The position numbers and the translations under genes are program-made. From the NCBI GenBank assembly GCA_029939895.1, contig JAOZSB010000009.1, forward strand, positions 1 through 36,160: a stretch of DNA of 36,160 bases. The letters run 5' to 3'. The notes beneath the pieces are model-generated. The model was not told the origin of the DNA. It searched no databases and worked only from the letters and a program-made list of their open reading frames with translations. Within the stretch, counting starts at the first letter, position 1, and every line of letters begins with the position of its first letter. The stretch comes from Desulfobacterales bacterium (lineage in GTDB: Bacteria; Desulfobacterota; Desulfobacteria; Desulfobacterales; JAOZSB01). Positions 24,748 through 32,889 of the stretch are shown here, in pieces.

Positions 24748-27015
24748 TTATGCACCGGAGCGTATTTCATTTTGTACTACCAATAGCCTTTCCTGAATCT
24801 TCCTTGCGGAAATTTCCATTCCCTTTAAAATATCTTCTGCTCTTTCCTTATCAATTTGCCTGCGGTTTATCAAGCCGGCTATTTCAGTCAGGTCGGTTGC
24901 ATATGCCTGAAACCTGTCGAGAAGCGACTCGTACAGGGACTCGGTGCATGCATCAATAAGTCGGTGGAAGTACTGGAACTTGAGGTTTTCCTGGTAGTCC
25001 TTCATGTGATAGAGAACGCTTCCAAGTGTTTCCTTTTTCATCTGCTTCACACCATCATCAAGGGCCATTACTTCATCTTTTCTATCGTTTTGAATCGGCT
25101 GCTTCATCATCTTTCGTACTACTCGCACAAAAGAGTAATACCCAAGTTTAAGCACGGCCTCTGTCTTGATCCTTGCGCTGTAGCGCATAACAGCCGTTGC
25201 CGCAGGCAGCCGGATATCCAGTGCATTTTTCAGCGGCTCAAGATCATTAAGGGATACTGCTTCTTCCGTAGCTTCTGCACCATTTGTGCTTTCGGCTATG
25301 TTTAATGAATTATCAGGATCAACAGCAGAGTAGTAACCAAAAATTGCATCCTTCACCATAACATCAAAGGGTTCTATGTTTGATTCGAGAACCGCCTTGA
25401 TCTTTTTTTCCTTTTCAGACACATGGCGGATAATCCTTGGATTGACGGTTTCTGCCATGTAGTTATCAAGGGCCTGCTTGAACTCCTGATAAACATAGTA
25501 AAGGGTGCTGTAAAAATTTTTAGGATTTACATCGGATTCATATTTTTCCTTTGCAAACCCATAATTGCCGATAAACACCGCCAGATCCCTGATGGTCTCG
25601 CCATCCCTGCGGTCAAAGAACTTGTCTGACTCTCTGGATATTTCCTTTTTCAATTGCATGGCAGTGCCGTCCAGGGCATTTTTAACCATCTGCTTGATCT
25701 GGGTCATCTTGGCCTGGTGGCTCCTGACCCGGTTAAGCAGATCCTCGGACAACCCGCCATTGCCGGACACAAGATCTTTGTTAATCAATATCCACTGGCG
25801 CATCCCCGCAGTTATTACATTTATCCTGCCCAGGCGATCCTTCAGCAAAAGCTCGTACCTGCGGCCCGACAGCTTTTTTAAAAATGATTTTGTAAAAACT
25901 TCTGCACCCTCGTCGGAAAACTCTACAAAATCAAGATCACTGTCCCAGAGTTCGAGTTTTTTTCTATCCTTTGTGGTAAGCTCTGCCCTTGTATCTCTAA
26001 AAAGATTCAGAAGCGCAGAATACGCATAGACCTCCGGGTCGGGCTTAATTATGGCTATCTCTTCGGTTATCCGCGCAATAAGTGCCTTGAGGCTTTCCAC
26101 GGACTCATGCTCGTTTATATCAACATTGACCATAAATATCAGGTTTTCAGACATTCCCATCTTGCGGAGCATGTTCAGAAAACGGATGTCTGCTCTTCGC
26201 AGTCCGGTTCTGGAGCTTACCACATAAATCATGATGTGGGCTGTCACCAGATAGTCCTGTATCAGGGCAAGGTGCAGGGGGTTTGGTGAATCACTTCCCT
26301 GACAGTCGGCAATCTCCACGCCTTCACCGATTGCTCCGGTGTCAAGACGAAGTTCAACATCCTTTAAAAATACAGCAAGGGTCTCATCTCCGACATAGTC
26401 CTTGTGCTTTGCTATCATGTTGCCGTCAAGAATCAGCACCTTCTGGGGAAGCTGGGACTTGATCTGGTCATATCCATTTACATATGAGGAAAGCAGCACG
26501 CTGTTGAGGCTTCGTGCATCCTCTGTTATCAGCTCATCAGCGGTCAGGCCGGCAAGCGATTTTTCCAGCAGATCCCGCAGATAAAAATTGGTAATGTCGA
26601 CCTGGCGGGCATTTTCATTAAGCCTGAATCCAGGCAACAGAACAGTAGCCTGCTCTATATCCGCATTAACTTCATCTAATGACTTAAAGGTCAAAACCGC
26701 CCTGTTTTCGCTTGATTTACCCATCCGGGTAACAAAGGAGGTCACAACACCAGCACCCCTTTTTAAGTGATCCCCCCTGAAAATGGAGTTCACAAAGGTG
26801 CTTTTGCCTGATTTTATTGCCCCTACAGTCGCCACCTTCAGCACATCGGAGGAGACTTTTTTCATGATGCCGGAAAGGGATTTTTCCCAGTCAGTAAAGG
26901 CCTGGCCTGAAAATCCGGGGATGGTGGTCGCAGTAATGAAAAGTGCTGAAAGCTCTTTGCACAGGTCTGACAACTCCGTTCTAAACTCGCTGTACCTGTC
27001 GTTTTCCGTGGTCAT
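24748..27015 (-). CDS. Dynamin-like large GTPase
   Basis: This 755-aa bacterial dynamin-family protein shows G1 GAIKSGKST (65-73), a G2 Thr in GVVTSFVTRM, G3 DCQG (237-240) and a G4-like VNVD (about 296-299). A long alpha-helical stalk-like region follows to the C terminus. I see no clear transmembrane hairpin, so membrane contact would be peripheral. Bacterial dynamins polymerise on membranes and remodel or protect them. Roles in stress survival, vesicle release, cytokinesis and phage defence are known for family members. GAGGA precedes the ATG, and a plausible promoter lies about 115 bp upstream. Unlike many bacterial dynamins it is not paired with a second dynamin gene. Its neighbour is a ParA-type ATPase, which is unusual. 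Confidence 0.9.
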   Translation of the reverse strand: MTTENDRYSEFRTELSDLCKELSALFITATTIPGFSGQAFTDWEKSLSGIMKKVSSDVLKVATVGAIKSGKSTFVNSIFRGDHLKRGAGVVTSFVTRMGKSSENRAVLTFKSLDEVNADIEQATVLLPGFRLNENARQVDITNFYLRDLLEKSLAGLTADELITEDARSLNSVLLSSYVNGYDQIKSQLPQKVLILDGNMIAKHKDYVGDETLAVFLKDVELRLDTGAIGEGVEIADCQGSDSPNPLHLALIQDYLVTAHIMIYVVSSRTGLRRADIRFLNMLRKMGMSENLIFMVNVDINEHESVESLKALIARITEEIAIIKPDPEVYAYSALLNLFRDTRAELTTKDRKKLELWDSDLDFVEFSDEGAEVFTKSFLKKLSGRRYELLLKDRLGRINVITAGMRQWILINKDLVSGNGGLSEDLLNRVRSHQAKMTQIKQMVKNALDGTAMQLKKEISRESDKFFDRRDGETIRDLAVFIGNYGFAKEKYESDVNPKNFYSTLYYVYQEFKQALDNYMAETVNPRIIRHVSEKEKKIKAVLESNIEPFDVMVKDAIFGYYSAVDPDNSLNIAESTNGAEATEEAVSLNDLEPLKNALDIRLPAATAVMRYSARIKTEAVLKLGYYSFVRVVRKMMKQPIQNDRKDEVMALDDGVKQMKKETLGSVLYHMKDYQENLKFQYFHRLIDACTESLYESLLDRFQAYATDLTEIAGLINRRQIDKERAEDILKGMEISARKIQERLLVVQNEIRSGA

Positions 27016-27405
27016 TTGTTCCTCAATATAATTGCATTACTTATTTTTAAAAATCGTCTTACTTTTTTAAAAGAGGCTTTTGCCTGAATTTGTTTCCTTA
27101 AGCATACTAAAAAAATTAGTAAAAGATTCCTAATAGAATTAATACGTCAGATTGTCAAAGCCTATGGATTATTATGAATTATTTTTTTGCAAAATTATAA
27201 GTGTTTGTAAAGTTCAAGGTTTTGTGTTATAAAGAAAAATCTTGGGTAAGATGCGAATTGCACCAACTTTAATTTTTTTCCATATTTTCTGGTGATTCGC
27301 CAGTGCCTTTTTTTTAATAATAATGTTTCAATATATATTTTTATCATAATCATTGTTTAGCAGCACAGCATTGACTATACATGACTTGAAAGGGAAGTCC
27401 GCCAA
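27016..27405. other. AT-rich divergent intergenic region
   Basis: This region lies between the minus-strand dynamin gene and the plus-strand small cysteine protein. It holds the candidate dynamin promoter (27130-27158) and long A/T stretches. I see no other gene, RNA or repeat of note. Confidence 0.5.
27130..27158 (-). promoter_or_regulatory. Candidate promoter of the dynamin-like gene
   Basis: On the minus strand TTGACA (27153-27158) is followed by a 17-bp spacer and TATTAG (27130-27135). The -35 is perfect and the -10 matches four of six positions. The predicted leader is about 108 nt. In DNA this AT-rich, chance matches are common. Confidence 0.4.
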
Positions 27406-27549
27406 ATGTCGGAAAAAAATCCTGAATGCCCTCTATATAATCCCCTGAACTGCAAGGAATACTACAATCCTATGCTTTGCGCCTTTGTTAGAAAGGACGG
27501 CGAATGCATGAAAAAGAAGAAGCCCAAAAAAAAAATTGGAAAAGAGTAA
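27406..27549 (+). CDS. 47-aa four-cysteine small protein
   Basis: This small open frame runs ATG to TAA and encodes 47 aa. It has four evenly spaced cysteines (C8, C16, C25, C34; ECPLYNPLNCKEYYNPMLC, then GECMKKKK) and a strongly basic lysine-rich tail. The 7-8 residue spacing of cysteines suggests a zinc- or iron-binding knuckle, or two disulfides, and the basic tail suggests nucleic-acid contact. It has no signal peptide. Upstream, AAGGGAAG is a plausible though distant ribosome site. It converges with the TPR gene ending at 27575, leaving 25 bp. The non-random Cys pattern is the main reason to believe it. Function unknown. Confidence 0.6.
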   Translation: MSEKNPECPLYNPLNCKEYYNPMLCAFVRKDGECMKKKKPKKKIGKE

Positions 27550-27574
27550 CCGTCACCAGCTTCAAGTCCTGTAA

Positions 27575-28513
27575 TCAGGATTCTTCCATACGTGCCGTTA
27601 TTTCCAGAATTTTGTCCTTTGCAATTTCCACCTGTCTGTCTGCGCCAATTTTCTTAAAGATTTCTTCAGCCCTGCCCAGGTATTTTAAAGCTTTTTCCAT
27701 ATCTCCAAATACAAAATAGACATGGCCTGTTTTGCTTAAAGTGGTTGCCTCGCCCTTGAGGTTATGGGCAATCCTGTAGGCAATCAGCGCCCTGTCAAAG
27801 TACTGCATGGCTTTTTCCATATCTCCAAGAAGATAGTAAATGCTGCCCATGTTGTAGAGTGTATTTCCTTCGGAATAGTTATCGGAAATACCCTGATGAA
27901 CTATTAAGGCCCTTTCATGGTACTTCAGTCCCCTTTGAAGTTCGCCATTTCTTTTGTATACCAGGCCAAGATTGTTCAATGCCGCAGCCTGACAAAAAGT
28001 ATCGCCCCTGTTCAGGGATTCAGCAAGCGCATTCTCGCTATTCTTCACGGCAAGTTGATGCTGGCGCGCCTGATAATAGCTGTTGCCGAGCATTAAATAT
28101 AAAGACTGCGTCTGGTACATTTCAAGTGCTTTTAAAAAATGTTGTGCTGCGGATTCATACATGCCGCTATCATAGGCATCTCTTCCAATTCGATATTGGG
28201 TTGCAGCCTTCTGTGCCAGGCCTTCTTCTTCTGCGGCAGGCACGCTGTCAATCTCCTTAAAAACCTTGCTGTCACTTGGTATTGCAGGCTGCCCGGGAAG
28301 CACTTCTTCAAAGGTAACTTCAAGGGACTGGGGAAAAAAACGGTTGGATATTATTTTTGTAGACATTTCAAAAATGCCAACAATAAGTACGATGCTTATA
28401 ATTGATCCCCAAAATATTCTTGAGTGGTGGTCGCAAAACAAGAGGTTGTGACGAGTTCCCCGACACCTCTTCCCAATACTCCACCTGCATTTATTGCTAG
28501 TTAAAGTAATCAT
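27575..28513 (-). CDS. Membrane-anchored TPR protein
   Basis: This 312-aa protein has a short basic, Cys-containing N terminus, one membrane helix (about residues 34-52, FWGSIISIVLIVGIF), a Pro/Glu-rich linker and then five or so TPR motifs of the Rapsyn/LGN type (for example AAALNNLGLVYKRNGELQRG, GNTLYNMGSIYYLLGDMEKA). The positive-inside pattern puts the repeats in the periplasm. The start has AAGGA 6 nt upstream. It shares its repeat type and the C-terminal pattern IFKKIGA with the TPR protein encoded upstream at 28859-30340, so the two are probably paralogues acting in the same process. Their partners are unknown. Confidence 0.85.
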   Translation of the reverse strand: MITLTSNKCRWSIGKRCRGTRHNLLFCDHHSRIFWGSIISIVLIVGIFEMSTKIISNRFFPQSLEVTFEEVLPGQPAIPSDSKVFKEIDSVPAAEEEGLAQKAATQYRIGRDAYDSGMYESAAQHFLKALEMYQTQSLYLMLGNSYYQARQHQLAVKNSENALAESLNRGDTFCQAAALNNLGLVYKRNGELQRGLKYHERALIVHQGISDNYSEGNTLYNMGSIYYLLGDMEKAMQYFDRALIAYRIAHNLKGEATTLSKTGHVYFVFGDMEKALKYLGRAEEIFKKIGADRQVEIAKDKILEITARMEES

Positions 28514-28858
28514 GATATTCCTTAATATTAAAGATTTTTTTACTTAGTCAAATGCAACTGAATAAAAAAATTTTAGTAATGTTTATTGTAACCCGGGGCA
28601 TAATAATAAAAAAATAAAGCAGAATCAATGCAAAAATCATACTATGTTCAAATAAAAAACAAAGCCACAGATACAGTAACCCTTGAGTATAAAATATAGC
28701 GAGATAAACCATTCTTATCTACATACTTATCTGGCATGGATATTGATGATTTTTTACTGTCAGCCACTTGCGAAGCAGTAATAAAAACAAGTAATAAAAG
28801 CTGCAAGCCCGAAAACCATCCAGGATGGGCCGGAATAACTTACTGCTCCATAAACACT
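28514..28858. other. Intergenic region between the two TPR genes
   Basis: AT-rich, no credible gene on either strand. Read on the minus strand, a short hairpin just after the upstream TPR gene (28812-28828, CCATC/GATGG followed by TTTT) could be a weak terminator. If so, the downstream TPR gene would need its own promoter here, but I could not identify one with confidence. Confidence 0.45.
28812..28828 (-). terminator. Weak candidate terminator after the 493-aa TPR gene
   Basis: On the minus strand CCATC-CTG-GATGG is followed by TTTTC. The stem is only 5 bp and the U run four, so activity is uncertain. Confidence 0.25.
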
Positions 28859-30340
28859 TTACTTCTTCATTTGTGCTTTTGTTGTTTTAATGCTTACATC
28901 AACAAACTCAAGCTCTCTCTTTGCGCCAATCTTTTTAAAAATCGCCTTTGCCATGCTCAGGTGCTTAAGAGATGCTTCATAATCGCCCTTCATTCCATAT
29001 GCATTGCCCATGTTGCCCAGGGCCGAGGCTTCGCTCATTTTGTCACCCGATGACCTGAATATTTCAAGTGCCATTTTGTGATATTTAAGAGCTTTATCCA
29101 AGTCCCCTTTGTATCGGTAAGCAAGACCGATATTATCGAGCGACTCTCCATTTTCTTCTTTGTGGCTGGCCGTGTTTCCGATTTTCAGGGATTCATTATA
29201 GTATTTCAACGCCCCGTCCATATCTCCCCTGGCCATATAAATGCTACCAATGCTGTTTAAAGTAAATGGAAGAACACGCAAATGACCGATCTCTTTTTGA
29301 ACCACCAGTGCTTCCTCAAGATATTGCAGAGCTTTTTTCGGGTCGCCCATATCCCTGTACAGCAAACCAATGTTGCCCAGTGTGATACCCATGCCTGGTT
29401 TGTAGCCCTTTTCCTTATGGATGGCGAAAGACTTTTTGCGGTATTTTAATGCTTTTTCAAGGTCTCCCTGTTTATTGTAAACAGTAGCAATCTTGTCCAG
29501 GGCCTTTCCCATGCCGATTGCATCGCCGATCTCTTCACTTACCGTCAGTACTTTAATATTGAATTCCAGAGCCTTGTCGAGATTACCCATTGCAGCATAG
29601 AGATTACTTATAGTGCCAAGGGTGCCCGTCTCGCCATGCTTGTCGCCAACCTCTCTGTGCAGGGCCAGTGCTGTCATCTGACTTGTAAGGGACTCGGGCA
29701 GATTACCCTTGAGCTGGTGCATTATGCCGATGTTATTATTATCATTTGCCAGGCCGTGCTTGTCGCCAATCTGTCTATGCAATGCCATGAGCTCAGCATA
29801 GACCCTCAGCCCCTTTTCATACTCCCTGGCAACCTGAAAAAACAATCCTGTATTAGCCAGCACAGCCGCGGTTCCATCAATATCTTCTGCCCTTTCAAAC
29901 AAAGAATACGCATTGTCATAGTTTTCCAGCGCTTTTACATACAGCCCTGTTTTAAAGTAGCAGTTGCCTGCCATCACGTTCAATGACGGTGCAGGGGTTG
30001 TCCCTAGAATATTTAAAAAAATTTGCAGTGCTTCTTTATACTTCCTTTTATCATAATACTTTTTTCCGGTTCTGTACTCTTCCAGCGCCTTGTCTTCAAG
30101 TTCTTTACTTACCCGTTTTTCCCTTGGTATTGCCAGTTGACTTGCACCTCTGATTTCAAAGGTTGATGGGGAAGAAACTCGAGACCGGTCAAAGGATTTA
30201 ACAGCAGCCTGTGCAGAGGGAGGAAAAAAAAGACCGCCCACGATCATGCCTGTGATCAAGACGGCAAAGAGTTGGGCCAGCCATGTTGCTGACAAGTAAT
30301 TGTAATATACACGCGGGATAGCGTTTTTCATATAAATCAT
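28859..30340 (-). CDS. Exported TPR-repeat protein
   Basis: This 493-aa protein is built from about nine tetratricopeptide motifs of the Rapsyn/LGN type (for example ANDNNNIGIMHQLKGNLPES, TLGTISNLYAAMGNLDKALE, SLDNIGLAYRYKGDLDKALK). I chose the ATG at 30338-30340 because GGAGG lies 7 nt upstream. It yields a signal-peptide-like N terminus with a hydrophobic stretch ending PPSAQAA, consistent with Sec export and cleavage after AQA. Longer upstream frames lack a ribosome site. It lies 100 bp after the metal-transporter permease on the same strand. Similar repeats and tail link it to the 312-aa TPR protein downstream. It is probably a periplasmic or outer-membrane-associated scaffold. Exact role unknown. 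Confidence 0.85.
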   Translation of the reverse strand: MIYMKNAIPRVYYNYLSATWLAQLFAVLITGMIVGGLFFPPSAQAAVKSFDRSRVSSPSTFEIRGASQLAIPREKRVSKELEDKALEEYRTGKKYYDKRKYKEALQIFLNILGTTPAPSLNVMAGNCYFKTGLYVKALENYDNAYSLFERAEDIDGTAAVLANTGLFFQVAREYEKGLRVYAELMALHRQIGDKHGLANDNNNIGIMHQLKGNLPESLTSQMTALALHREVGDKHGETGTLGTISNLYAAMGNLDKALEFNIKVLTVSEEIGDAIGMGKALDKIATVYNKQGDLEKALKYRKKSFAIHKEKGYKPGMGITLGNIGLLYRDMGDPKKALQYLEEALVVQKEIGHLRVLPFTLNSIGSIYMARGDMDGALKYYNESLKIGNTASHKEENGESLDNIGLAYRYKGDLDKALKYHKMALEIFRSSGDKMSEASALGNMGNAYGMKGDYEASLKHLSMAKAIFKKIGAKRELEFVDVSIKTTKAQMKK

Positions 30341-30440
30341 TACAAATCCTCCGAATATTGCAACAGCCCTGAAGAGTCGAACTATAACAGCCCGGAGCAA
30401 AACCCCGGTACGCTCAATCCATTGAACACAAAAAACAACT

Positions 30441-31280
30441 TTACTTATCGGAAGTTAATTTTTGCTTGCGATGCAACAGCGATGCAGCCTGCTCCAGCAG
30501 AAGCGAAATAAAAAAAACAACGCCTGCAACCATTATTATTGAGGCCCCGGAAGTTAAATCAAAAGTATACGAAAGCCAAAGCCCGGAAACCGTAAAAACT
30601 GCTCCAAGCAGGCTGGAACCAGCCATCACCTGAAACAGCGATTTTGCGTATTTTTCTACAATAAAGGGCGGTATCGTCAAAAGCGCAATTACCAGAATCA
30701 AGCCCACAACCTGTATCACCAGAACTATGGCCACCGACAGCATGGCGATCAGGCCAAAATACAAAACTCCCACAGGAACTCCACGGATGCGGGCGAATTC
30801 CTCATCAAAGGACATTGCCAGCAGTTCCTTATAGTATACAGTGGTCAGGATTGTAAGCAGTCCGCACATTGCCAGCATGATCCAGATATCCGATTCAACA
30901 GCCGAAAGAATACTCCCAAAAAGATAGCTCATCAAATCCACATTATAGCCAGGAGTCAAATCAAGCAGGATAATTCCAAGGGCCATGCCCACTGCCCACA
31001 CAACCCCGATAACTGCATCTGCCTGGTGCTTGACCTTGACCATAATTGCCGCCATAACAAGGGAAATCGCCAGGGAAAAACCAAGGGTTCCCGCCAGAAA
31101 CGGCCATCCAAAGTAGAACGACAACCCAATGCCCCCATATGCTGCATGGGCAATACCCCCTGATAGAAAAACTATTCGGTTCGCAGAAACCAGCGCACCC
31201 ATAATTCCGCACAACAGGCTTGCGAGCAGCCCTGCGGCTAATGCATTTTGCATGAATTCAAAATGTAGCGCATCAATCAT
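30441..31280 (-). CDS. znuB: Zinc/manganese ABC transporter permease (ZnuB/MntB family)
   Basis: This 279-aa ABC-3 family membrane permease has about eight hydrophobic helices. Family-typical segments are FLSGGIAHAAYGGIGLSFYF near the N terminus and LILVIALLTIPPFIVEKYAKS in the middle. It imports a divalent metal, usually zinc, manganese or iron(II), across the inner membrane together with its ATPase. AGGA lies 9 nt before the ATG. It follows the ATPase gene by 18 nt. No periplasmic metal-binding protein (ZnuA) and no zinc-uptake-regulator gene is in the window. Family assignment is firm. The metal is not determined by sequence, so the symbol is tentative. Confidence 0.93.
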   Translation of the reverse strand: MIDALHFEFMQNALAAGLLASLLCGIMGALVSANRIVFLSGGIAHAAYGGIGLSFYFGWPFLAGTLGFSLAISLVMAAIMVKVKHQADAVIGVVWAVGMALGIILLDLTPGYNVDLMSYLFGSILSAVESDIWIMLAMCGLLTILTTVYYKELLAMSFDEEFARIRGVPVGVLYFGLIAMLSVAIVLVIQVVGLILVIALLTIPPFIVEKYAKSLFQVMAGSSLLGAVFTVSGLWLSYTFDLTSGASIIMVAGVVFFISLLLEQAASLLHRKQKLTSDK

Positions 31281-31298
31281 TGTATTTTTCCTGACATA

Positions 31299-32075
31299 TT
31301 ATTTCCCTGAATCTTTCTTTTTCTGGTGCGGCTGGTCGTGTGTCAGCAGTTCCACAAGGCACATCCCGTCTTCTGCATGTGGATACATTGCCGTCAGCAT
31401 ATTGCCGGGAACCTCTGTATTGCTGTGATGGTGCAGCCCCCTGTTAACGCAGACCACAGATTTAGCATATCGGGACACTGCCAGAAGATCGTGGCTGACA
31501 ACCACAATGGCGATTTCCCTGTTAATTTCCTCCAGCATTTTATACAGATCCACCTGCCCCCTTGGATCAATGCTCGCAGTGGGTTCGTCAAGGAGCATCA
31601 GGCTTGGCTTTGTCACCAGCGCCCTTGCAATAAACACCCGCTGCCGCTGCCCCTCGGAAAGCTCTTTAATATTCCTGTCACCAAGGCCTTTTACACCCAT
31701 GTGCTCCAGTGCTGATAATGCTTTTTTTCTATCTGGCACTGGTCTCTTAAACCAGTTTTTACGGGGGGCCAGCATACCCATCAGCACAACATCAATTGCC
31801 GTAACAGGAAAGCTGGCGCTGGCGTTCATGCTCTGGGGAACATACCCGATATTAGGTGCGGCCCTGAGCGCAGACTGCCCCAGCACCTCGATAGAACCTC
31901 TGTCAGGTTTCAACAGGCCGAGTATCAGCTTGAGCAGGGTGGTTTTACCGCCACCGTTGGGACCAGTTACAGCAATAAAATCACCTTTGCCAATGTCAAG
32001 GCTTACATCCTCAAGCACTGCCTCGGCATTATAACTAAACGATACATTCTTTATATCAACTATTTTTTGATCCAT
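31299..32075 (-). CDS. znuC: Metal ABC transporter ATP-binding protein (ZnuC family)
   Basis: This 258-aa ABC ATPase has Walker A GPNGGGKTT (38-46), signature LSEGQRQRV, Walker B LMLLDEPTASID and the switch His in VVVSHD. The C-terminal tail is His-rich (NRGLHHHSNTEV, then ELLTHDQPHQ), a common feature of metal-uptake ATPases that may sense or bind the metal. It energises the ZnuB-type permease encoded 18 nt downstream. A DUF2867 gene lies 47 nt upstream on the same strand. The binding-protein gene is missing here and must be elsewhere if the transporter works. Confidence 0.94.
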   Translation of the reverse strand: MDQKIVDIKNVSFSYNAEAVLEDVSLDIGKGDFIAVTGPNGGGKTTLLKLILGLLKPDRGSIEVLGQSALRAAPNIGYVPQSMNASASFPVTAIDVVLMGMLAPRKNWFKRPVPDRKKALSALEHMGVKGLGDRNIKELSEGQRQRVFIARALVTKPSLMLLDEPTASIDPRGQVDLYKMLEEINREIAIVVVSHDLLAVSRYAKSVVCVNRGLHHHSNTEVPGNMLTAMYPHAEDGMCLVELLTHDQPHQKKKDSGK

Positions 32076-32122
32076 GGGTTATTTCTCTATCAATAATCTG
32101 CAACAAAATCCATCCATAAAAT

Positions 32123-32644
32123 TTAATTCCCGGCAACCCCGGCTAAAGCCATTTTATAAACCACAAGGTGATGAAATGGCCGAATCAGGTTAAAGTAGAT
32201 CGGCCCGCTTATGTGCCTGTATCGAACCATGGTTATGACGTGGAATTGCTGCTGATTATTCTTTATTTTTTCCCTTACAACACACACAAAAGCTTCAAGG
32301 TGCTTGTCTTCCGGTGTTTCTCCAACCCAGTACTCATCTTCCTTTGCAGCTCTTGTGATAAAAAAAGCGACATTTTCACCAGAAGCAAAAGAAATATTAT
32401 CTATGGTGACATGCGGCACATCTTCCAGCTTTTCCTGTTTCTTAAGCCCCAGAATACGCACCACGATTATCCGAAGTTTAAAAAGAAATATGAGCCACAG
32501 CGGTTGATACGACATCATCCCCGCCAGAAACTCCCGCATACTTTTATTGCCGGACACGGTTTTTATATCAATATGGTCATAATCAGAGAGAAATGTCTTA
32601 AGTTCCGGGTGACGAAGCAAAATTTTTTTATATGGATCTTTCAT
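32123..32644 (-). CDS. DUF2867 domain protein
   Basis: This 173-aa protein matches the DUF2867 type by eye. The typical stretch ...DEYWVGETPEDKHLEAFVCV followed by FHVITMVRYRHISGPIYFNL and a closing RPFHHLVV is present. Members have a START/SRPBCC-like fold, some fused to short-chain dehydrogenase-like domains, and the function is not established. A hydrophobic patch (QPLWLIFLFKLRIIVVRILG) at about 47-66 may contact membrane or lipid. It is the first gene before the znuC-znuB pair on the minus strand. A link to metal uptake is only positional. AGG at about 9 nt serves as a weak ribosome site. Confidence 0.78.
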   Translation of the reverse strand: MKDPYKKILLRHPELKTFLSDYDHIDIKTVSGNKSMREFLAGMMSYQPLWLIFLFKLRIIVVRILGLKKQEKLEDVPHVTIDNISFASGENVAFFITRAAKEDEYWVGETPEDKHLEAFVCVVREKIKNNQQQFHVITMVRYRHISGPIYFNLIRPFHHLVVYKMALAGVAGN

Positions 32645-32781
32645 AATATTAAACCTGTTAAAGGCATCCTTTTTTTTTGCATTATATAAGCAAATCTGGG
32701 TTGGGTTGTAATAACTGATTCGATGTCATCAAAAAAACTAATTTAATACGCCTGTCTTTGATAGTCAATCCCAAGTAAGAT

Positions 32782-32828
32782 ATTGCAATTGAATTAGAAA
32801 AATTGCAATGCCTTTTATTGATTGCATT
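32782..32828. promoter_or_regulatory. Three phased ATTGCAAT-type motifs
   Basis: ATTGCAAT occurs at 32782-32789 and 32802-32809, and ATTGCATT at 32821-32828. Spacings are 20 and 19 bp, about two helical turns each, so all lie on one face of the DNA. The first two also form a 9-bp inverted repeat (ATTGCAATT/AATTGCAAT). The third overlaps the promoter spacer of the amidoligase gene. This pattern suits cooperative binding of a dimeric regulator. Confidence 0.5.
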
Positions 32829-32846
32829 TACAAGTTTTTCTATATA
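32818..32846 (+). promoter_or_regulatory. Candidate promoter of the amidoligase operon
   Basis: TTGATT (32818-32823), a 17-bp spacer and TATATA (32841-32846) precede the amidoligase start codon at 32890 by about 43 bp. Orientation and distance are right, and phased repeats surround it. Confidence 0.5.
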
Positions 32847-32889
32847 GTATTAAATTTGCCAAAAGTTAATGATATGGAGGGTTAAAAGG

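Noticed and set aside
28736-29053. Plus-strand 105-aa open frame between the TPR genes
   Set aside because: About two thirds of it is antisense to the TPR coding region, and its composition is that of a shadow frame.
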